A stretch of DNA of 64,000 nt from contig NZ_CP024955.1 of the NCBI RefSeq assembly GCF_002804065.1, positions 1,984,001 through 2,048,000 on the forward strand. Direction: 5' to 3'. The position numbers and the translations under genes were made by a program. The notes beneath the pieces are model-generated. The model worked only from the letters and a program-made list of their open reading frames with translations, ran no database searches and was not told where the DNA came from. This DNA comes from Kyrpidia spormannii (GTDB lineage: Bacteria; Bacillota; Bacilli; Kyrpidiales; Kyrpidiaceae). Positions 60,430-64,000 of the stretch are shown here, one piece after another (the stretch's first letter is position 1; the number at the start of each line of letters is the position of its first letter).

Positions 60430-61983
60430 CTATTTCTTCAATTTCTGAAGATGAATGTTGACATCGTCCGGATTGATGAGGTCCTCCACCGTCCAGCCAT
60501 CCAAATCGTACTCACCCATCATCGTCTCGGCGAGTCCGACATATTTGTCCACATCCTGCATGGATTGGGCAAACAGCAAGGTTTCCAAGCGAATGTTCTC
60601 GTAATTTCCGGCATAGTTTCGCTCATAAAGCTCATGACGGCTGCCGAATTCGCTTCCCACGGCATCCCAGAGCGCTTTCATCACCTTCATCTTGGAAACG
60701 GCGTCATGCCCGTTTGATCCCCGCAGATACTTGTCCAGATAAGGACGAATCTCGGGGGTTTTGAAATCCACCGCATTGGAATTCATGTATACCAAGGCAC
60801 TGGCCACATCCGTTTCGACAATCTCTTTGATACGGGGATAGGCCATGGGGGCAAAGACGCGATAGGCTTGTCCATGGCGAACGTCCGGATTGACATATTC
60901 TCCAATCCACGGAACGGGAGCGTGGGCCATGGCCTCGGTAATCGAGTAAAACAGGTGTCTCCAGGCGATCACCTCGCCCAGCCGGGCCTGCACACCGCGA
61001 AAATCTTTTGCTCCGGTTGACTCAAGCGCCTTCATGAGCAACCCGGCAATGAGTTCGAGTTTTACGACAAGTCGAGTGCAGCCGTGGAACGTAAAGCGCG
61101 GGACAAACCCCGACATCGGAACAAACTGGTTCGCTTTCTCCACGTCGCGATAAATGAACACGTTTTCCCATGGGACGAAAACATTGTCGAAAACCAGCAC
61201 GGCATCATTCTCGTCCAAACGGCTCGACAACGGATAATCGAAGGGACTGCCCATCACGGCGGCTGTGTACTCGTACGAGGGACGGCACAACAACTTCACT
61301 CCCGGGGTGTCCATGGGAACGATAACCGTCAGGGCAAACTCTTCTTTCTGAACCGGCAGTGTTCCATAAGGTGCCATAAAGTTTGCGTGGGTCAGAGCGG
61401 ATCCGGTTGCCACCACTTTGGCGCCGCTGACGTATATACCGCCATCCGTTTCTTTTGTCACGTGCATAAACACGTCGCCCACTTCATGTGGAGGCTTGTT
61501 TCGGTCCACCGGAGGATTCACGATCGCATGGTTCAGAAACAGTACCTGTTCCTGGGCGCGCTTGTACCACGCTTTCGCATTCTCGTCAAATGGTTTGTAG
61601 AATTCGGAATTGGCACCCAAAGTCCCCAGAAAACTCGCTTTATAGTCCGGACTGCGTCCCATCCATCCATAGCTGATTCGTTGCCAAGCCATAATGGCAT
61701 CCCGGGCCGCAACCAGATCCTGGGCACTTTTGGGAGCTTTGAAAAACGGGTGCGTCTTTCCTCCGTTGCCCGTGTCGGTGTCGGTCAGAAGGACATCCTG
61801 ATACTTGGGATCATGAAGGACATCATACATCCGCGCGAGCATTCTTGCCGAGTTGCGAAACGCGGGATGGGTGGTTACATCCTTGACGCGTTCTCCATAA
61901 ATCCAAACTTCCCGGCCGTCGCGCAGACTCTCCAGATACTCCTGTCCGGTCATGGGGCGACTCAAAGTTGCATGAACTGCCAT
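60430..61983 (-). CDS. Flavin-dependent phenol/4-hydroxyphenylacetate monooxygenase, oxygenase component
   Basis: FADH2-using HpaB/PheA-type hydroxylase, 517 residues: [107 protein letters not shown]. In thermophilic bacilli such enzymes turn phenol into catechol with a separate flavin reductase. The downstream catechol pathway supports phenol (or an alkylphenol) as substrate over 4-hydroxyphenylacetate. ATG behind GGAAGGGGAAATGATCC. Confidence 0.88.
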   Translation of the reverse strand: MAVHATLSRPMTGQEYLESLRDGREVWIYGERVKDVTTHPAFRNSARMLARMYDVLHDPKYQDVLLTDTDTGNGGKTHPFFKAPKSAQDLVAARDAIMAWQRISYGWMGRSPDYKASFLGTLGANSEFYKPFDENAKAWYKRAQEQVLFLNHAIVNPPVDRNKPPHEVGDVFMHVTKETDGGIYVSGAKVVATGSALTHANFMAPYGTLPVQKEEFALTVIVPMDTPGVKLLCRPSYEYTAAVMGSPFDYPLSSRLDENDAVLVFDNVFVPWENVFIYRDVEKANQFVPMSGFVPRFTFHGCTRLVVKLELIAGLLMKALESTGAKDFRGVQARLGEVIAWRHLFYSITEAMAHAPVPWIGEYVNPDVRHGQAYRVFAPMAYPRIKEIVETDVASALVYMNSNAVDFKTPEIRPYLDKYLRGSNGHDAVSKMKVMKALWDAVGSEFGSRHELYERNYAGNYENIRLETLLFAQSMQDVDKYVGLAETMMGEYDLDGWTVEDLINPDDVNIHLQKLKK

Positions 61984-62151
61984 TGGATCATTTCCCCTTC
62001 CATATCTGAGTGTCTTTCTTCCCCTATCCCATCAGTTTTTTGGTTTTGTGCCTTTCTGCCATCACCTCCACCCGGAATTCCGGACATCGCGACGAGCTCC
62101 CCCTCCACAACGTCTCCGTTTTTGCTGCGGCGGCGCCCCTGGCTGCACACC

Positions 62152-62625
62152 TTACCCCCTCTCTCCGGCGGCAGCTGGAATCCCAAAATTCCCGGTGAAA
62201 AAGATTAACGGTGAATCCTCGCAATAATCGAACCCCACGATCTCCCCGACGTACAGAACGTGGTCTCCCCCATCGTACCTGCGCCATGGAACACACTCCA
62301 TCCATGCAAGAACCGGGGACAACCTCGGAGCCCGCTCCCCCCTCTCCCAGGCAAACGAAGCGTCTTGTTGGGGTCTGCCCGCAAAATTCATCGCCACCGC
62401 ACGTTGGTGGGAGGCAAGAACATTGACCACAAAAGGGGCACCGTCCAGCCGACTGCAAGCTTTGGCCTGTCGAGCGATGGACACCAACAGCAACGGCGGC
62501 TCCAAAGACACCGACGTGAAGGAGTTGACCGTAATTCCGTGAGGTTCCCCGCCGAACTCATATGTAACCACCGTCACACCCGTGGCAAATCGTCCAAAAC
62601 AGTACCGCAATTCCCTTGTATCCAT
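62152..62625 (-). CDS. Flavin reductase component (HpaC/PheA2-like)
   Basis: Supplies reduced flavin to the monooxygenase. 157 residues of the flavin reductase-like FMN-binding split barrel: LRYCFGRFATGVTVVTYEF, GITVNSFTSVSLEPPLLLVSIARQAKACSRL, FVVNVLASHQRAVAMNFAG and the terminal DHVLYVGEIVGFDYCEDSPLIFFTGNFG. ATG at 62623-62625 behind GGGGGGAGACG. First structural gene after the promoter and palindrome. Confidence 0.9.
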   Translation of the reverse strand: MDTRELRYCFGRFATGVTVVTYEFGGEPHGITVNSFTSVSLEPPLLLVSIARQAKACSRLDGAPFVVNVLASHQRAVAMNFAGRPQQDASFAWERGERAPRLSPVLAWMECVPWRRYDGGDHVLYVGEIVGFDYCEDSPLIFFTGNFGIPAAAGERG

Positions 62626-62650
62626 CGTCTCCCCCCATATTCTCAGGCCC

Positions 62651-62688
62651 TGTTCAATCATATATCATATATGATATATGATTGAACA
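62651..62688. promoter_or_regulatory. Perfect 38-bp palindrome, probable operator of the catabolic operon
   Basis: The half-site TGTTCAATCATATATCATA (62651-62669) is followed directly by its exact reverse complement (62670-62688), with no spacer or mismatch. It covers about +1 to +38 of the transcript expected from the promoter at 62695-62723. A repressor bound here would block initiation or early elongation. The GntR/FCD protein encoded upstream is the obvious candidate (inference). Confidence 0.85.
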
Positions 62689-62694
62689 ACCCTT

Positions 62695-62723
62695 ATTATT
62701 CTGTTTCTATCGCTTACTTTCAA
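62695..62723 (-). promoter_or_regulatory. Sigma-A type promoter of the meta-cleavage operon
   Basis: On the minus strand TTGAAA (62718-62723), 17 bases, AATAAT (62695-62700): one mismatch in each hexamer and ideal spacing. The predicted start at about 62688 is the first base of the 38-bp palindrome. Confidence 0.82.
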
Positions 62724-63035
62724 CCGGCTTAACAGATCATATTTTTTCAATATCTCTTGATCGCTTTTCATTTCTACGGTTTACCGCTCTTTTCTTCATT
62801 TTTCGTAACGCATACCTGAAGAGAAACCGACGCAGAGGTTCATCTATGAGGGCGGACCGTGGCGGAAACTGTCGGGGAGGGCAGCCGAAATCCCGCGCTC
62901 ATCAAAAAAAGCCCGACACCGGTCATCTGGATGATAACCGGCGCCGGGCTAGGCGGATCCAAACCGAAGCAAGGGACGGGAACGAACGGGACAAACATTC
63001 GAACAGCGGTCCATCACGGGAACGGGGAGCGACAC
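62724..63035. other. Intergenic region between the regulator and the operon promoter
   Basis: No gene recognised. Besides the regulator's terminator (62903-62950) it is AT-rich near the promoter side, which may help promoter opening. An open frame on the plus strand here has no ribosome binding site or family features. Confidence 0.5.
62903..62950 (-). terminator. Intrinsic terminator of the GntR/FCD regulator gene
   Basis: On the minus strand AGCCCGGCGCCGGT and ACCGGTGTCGGGCT form a long stem, with one G-T pair region and a 12-base loop, followed by TTTTTT. It ends the regulator transcript about 90 bases after its stop, separating it from the operon promoter. Confidence 0.85.
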
Positions 63036-63710
63036 CTAGGTTTTGATGGCATCCGACTGGTGAGCCATCTCCTGTACAAACGACATATAGCCGCTCATGG
63101 ACCTTTCTTTTTGCAACCTCGTCAACCGTTCGAGTGCATCTTCGTCGCGATTCCGCAGCGCTTGGATCATGGCCCGGTGTTCTTGCTGAGACGTGTGCAT
63201 AGACGCCGGGTTATGAATAAACACCCATCGGGAGCGTGCACAGCGTTCCCATACGCCCATTACGATACGAAACAGTTCTTTCCACGGAGAGAGTTCATAA
63301 AGGGAACGATGAAACTCATAGTTCAGACGGCTGAACTCGGCCGCATCGTTCTGTTCAATCGCTTCATCCATGCCGTCGACCAATTGCTCCAATCGGCCAA
63401 TATCTTCATCGGTCACCCCGCGAACGGCGGTGCGGGCAAGAATGGGCTCCAGAGCTAGACGAATCGTAAAAAGCTCGGAAAATTCCTCAACCCGTACAGG
63501 AGCCACCCTTGCACCGACAAAGGGGGTATTCTCCACCCAGCCCTCCGCCTCCAGTCGACGAATGGCTTCCCGGACCGGGATCGAACTGGTTCCAAGATCT
63601 TTCGCCAATTGATCCACCACTAGGCGTTCCCCCGGGGGGAGTTTCCCCGCCATCATCGCCTCTTTCAGTTGTTCATATACCCATTCCGTACGCGTTGTCG
63701 GCATTCTCAC
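63036..63710 (-). CDS. GntR family transcriptional regulator with FCD domain
   Basis: 224 residues. Winged-helix N-terminus: TEWVYEQLKEAMMAGKLPPGERLVVDQLAKDLGTSSIPVREAIRRLEAEGWV. FCD ligand-binding domain: FTIRLALEPILARTAV, SRLNYEFHRSLYELS and TSQQEHRAMIQALRNRDEDALE, with the His/Asp/Asn metal-site residues of the family. I prefer the GTG at 63708-63710 (GAGGG eight bases upstream); the ATG at 63702-63704 is an alternative. Likely repressor of the catabolic operon, released by an aromatic or ring-cleavage compound (inference). Confidence 0.86.
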   Translation of the reverse strand: MRMPTTRTEWVYEQLKEAMMAGKLPPGERLVVDQLAKDLGTSSIPVREAIRRLEAEGWVENTPFVGARVAPVRVEEFSELFTIRLALEPILARTAVRGVTDEDIGRLEQLVDGMDEAIEQNDAAEFSRLNYEFHRSLYELSPWKELFRIVMGVWERCARSRWVFIHNPASMHTSQQEHRAMIQALRNRDEDALERLTRLQKERSMSGYMSFVQEMAHQSDAIKT

Positions 63711-64000
63711 TTCGTTTACCCTCACTTTAGAAAATCGCCCGTTCCCGATGTCGGTCAAACCCATGCCGGGCAGAAAGCTCTCGCGAGATACTTTGACAAA
63801 AACCGATCTCCGGCAAGCACTCCGTGGAGAACATCGGAATCCTTCCCGCTTCGTCGCTGAGTTACTTTTATAATACTATCGAAGAACGCACAGCCCTACA
63901 ATATGATCGTCATAAACCTTTGTATGGAGGAAGGGGCGGTATCCGGCATACGAGTGCCTCATCGAACGGCCCCGCGGCCAGGAATTCGGAATGGCTCGGA
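63711..64000. other. Region upstream of the regulator gene, to the window end
   Basis: No gene recognised in the last 290 bases. It contains an AT-rich TTATAATACTATCG near 63867-63880 that could supply a -10 in either direction. It also has the small palindrome TATGA-TCG-TCATA (63902-63914), which shares the TATGAT/ATCATA half-sites with the 38-bp palindrome and may be a weaker site for the same regulator. Confidence 0.35.

Noticed and set aside
62678-63046. A 122-codon plus-strand open frame in the regulator-operon gap
   Set aside because: It starts inside the palindrome, lacks a ribosome binding site and runs through the regulator's terminator.
63867-63880. A promoter for the GntR regulator of the catabolic operon
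   Set aside because: TATTAT/TATAAT-like sequence is present on both strands, but no -35 lies at 16-18 bases, so only the region is described.

Overview
The window (64 kb, GC-rich, with short AT-rich regulatory patches) looks like the chromosome of a spore-forming, moderately thermophilic Firmicute. Evidence is the yqeG-yqeH-aroE-nadD-yqeK-rsfS-leuS block, T-box and sigma-A type signals, strong GGAGG ribosome binding sites with many GTG/TTG starts, an intact sporulation sigma-K gene, and several spore-surface type proteins. The composition and gene content resemble Alicyclobacillaceae such as Kyrpidia. That name is an inference from memory and was not tested.

Layout. (1) 1-5058, minus strand: housekeeping cluster ending in the 5' part of leuS with its promoter and T-box leader. 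(2) 5505-7307, plus: class B penicillin-binding protein. (3) 16483-7315, minus: a nine-gene operon with a GntR/FCD regulator, a complete branched-chain amino acid type ABC importer (LivKHMGF), a D-2-hydroxyacid dehydrogenase, a RocB-like M20 peptidase and a class III aminotransferase. It looks like an uptake-and-catabolism unit for an unidentified amino-acid-like compound. (4) 16842-38159: a large surface-polysaccharide and glycosylation island. It holds a nucleotide-sugar block (dehydrogenase, LegB-like dehydratase, nucleotidyltransferase, epimerase), at least eight glycosyltransferases, a coat-like protein with a Pro-Thr tail, two DUF6385-like proteins (one with five 21-residue repeats), and three consecutive SunS-like GT2 proteins with helical-repeat tails. 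Embedded in it is a three-gene module of a membrane-anchored ferritin-like protein, an FMN glutamate-synthase-domain protein and an unknown protein.

(5) 38330-44265: an orphan histidine kinase, a small membrane protein, an APH-like phosphotransferase, ComB, an acyl-CoA ligase, an N-terminally truncated cyclase and a hotdog thioesterase. (6) 44381-49977, minus: an acetoin-dehydrogenase type operon (E1 alpha, E1 beta, E2) preceded by its AcoR-type activator and a near-consensus sigma-54 promoter. (7) 50142-53574: intact sigK, then 1.8 kb of decayed mobile DNA (two insertion-sequence fragments, a phage-like gene split by an amber codon, a possible spore miniprotein), then a second copy of the sigK 5' end at about 98% identity. 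This looks like a remnant of a skin-like intervening element. (8) 53853-63710, minus: a complete phenol/catechol meta-cleavage operon. It runs from a two-component flavin monooxygenase and catechol 2,3-dioxygenase with its ferredoxin through the oxalocrotonate branch to pyruvate and acetyl-CoA. A GntR/FCD regulator lies upstream, and a perfect 38-bp palindrome sits exactly at the predicted transcription start.

No tRNA, rRNA or CRISPR array was recognised. Functional names come from reading the translations and recalling families; no database search was possible.
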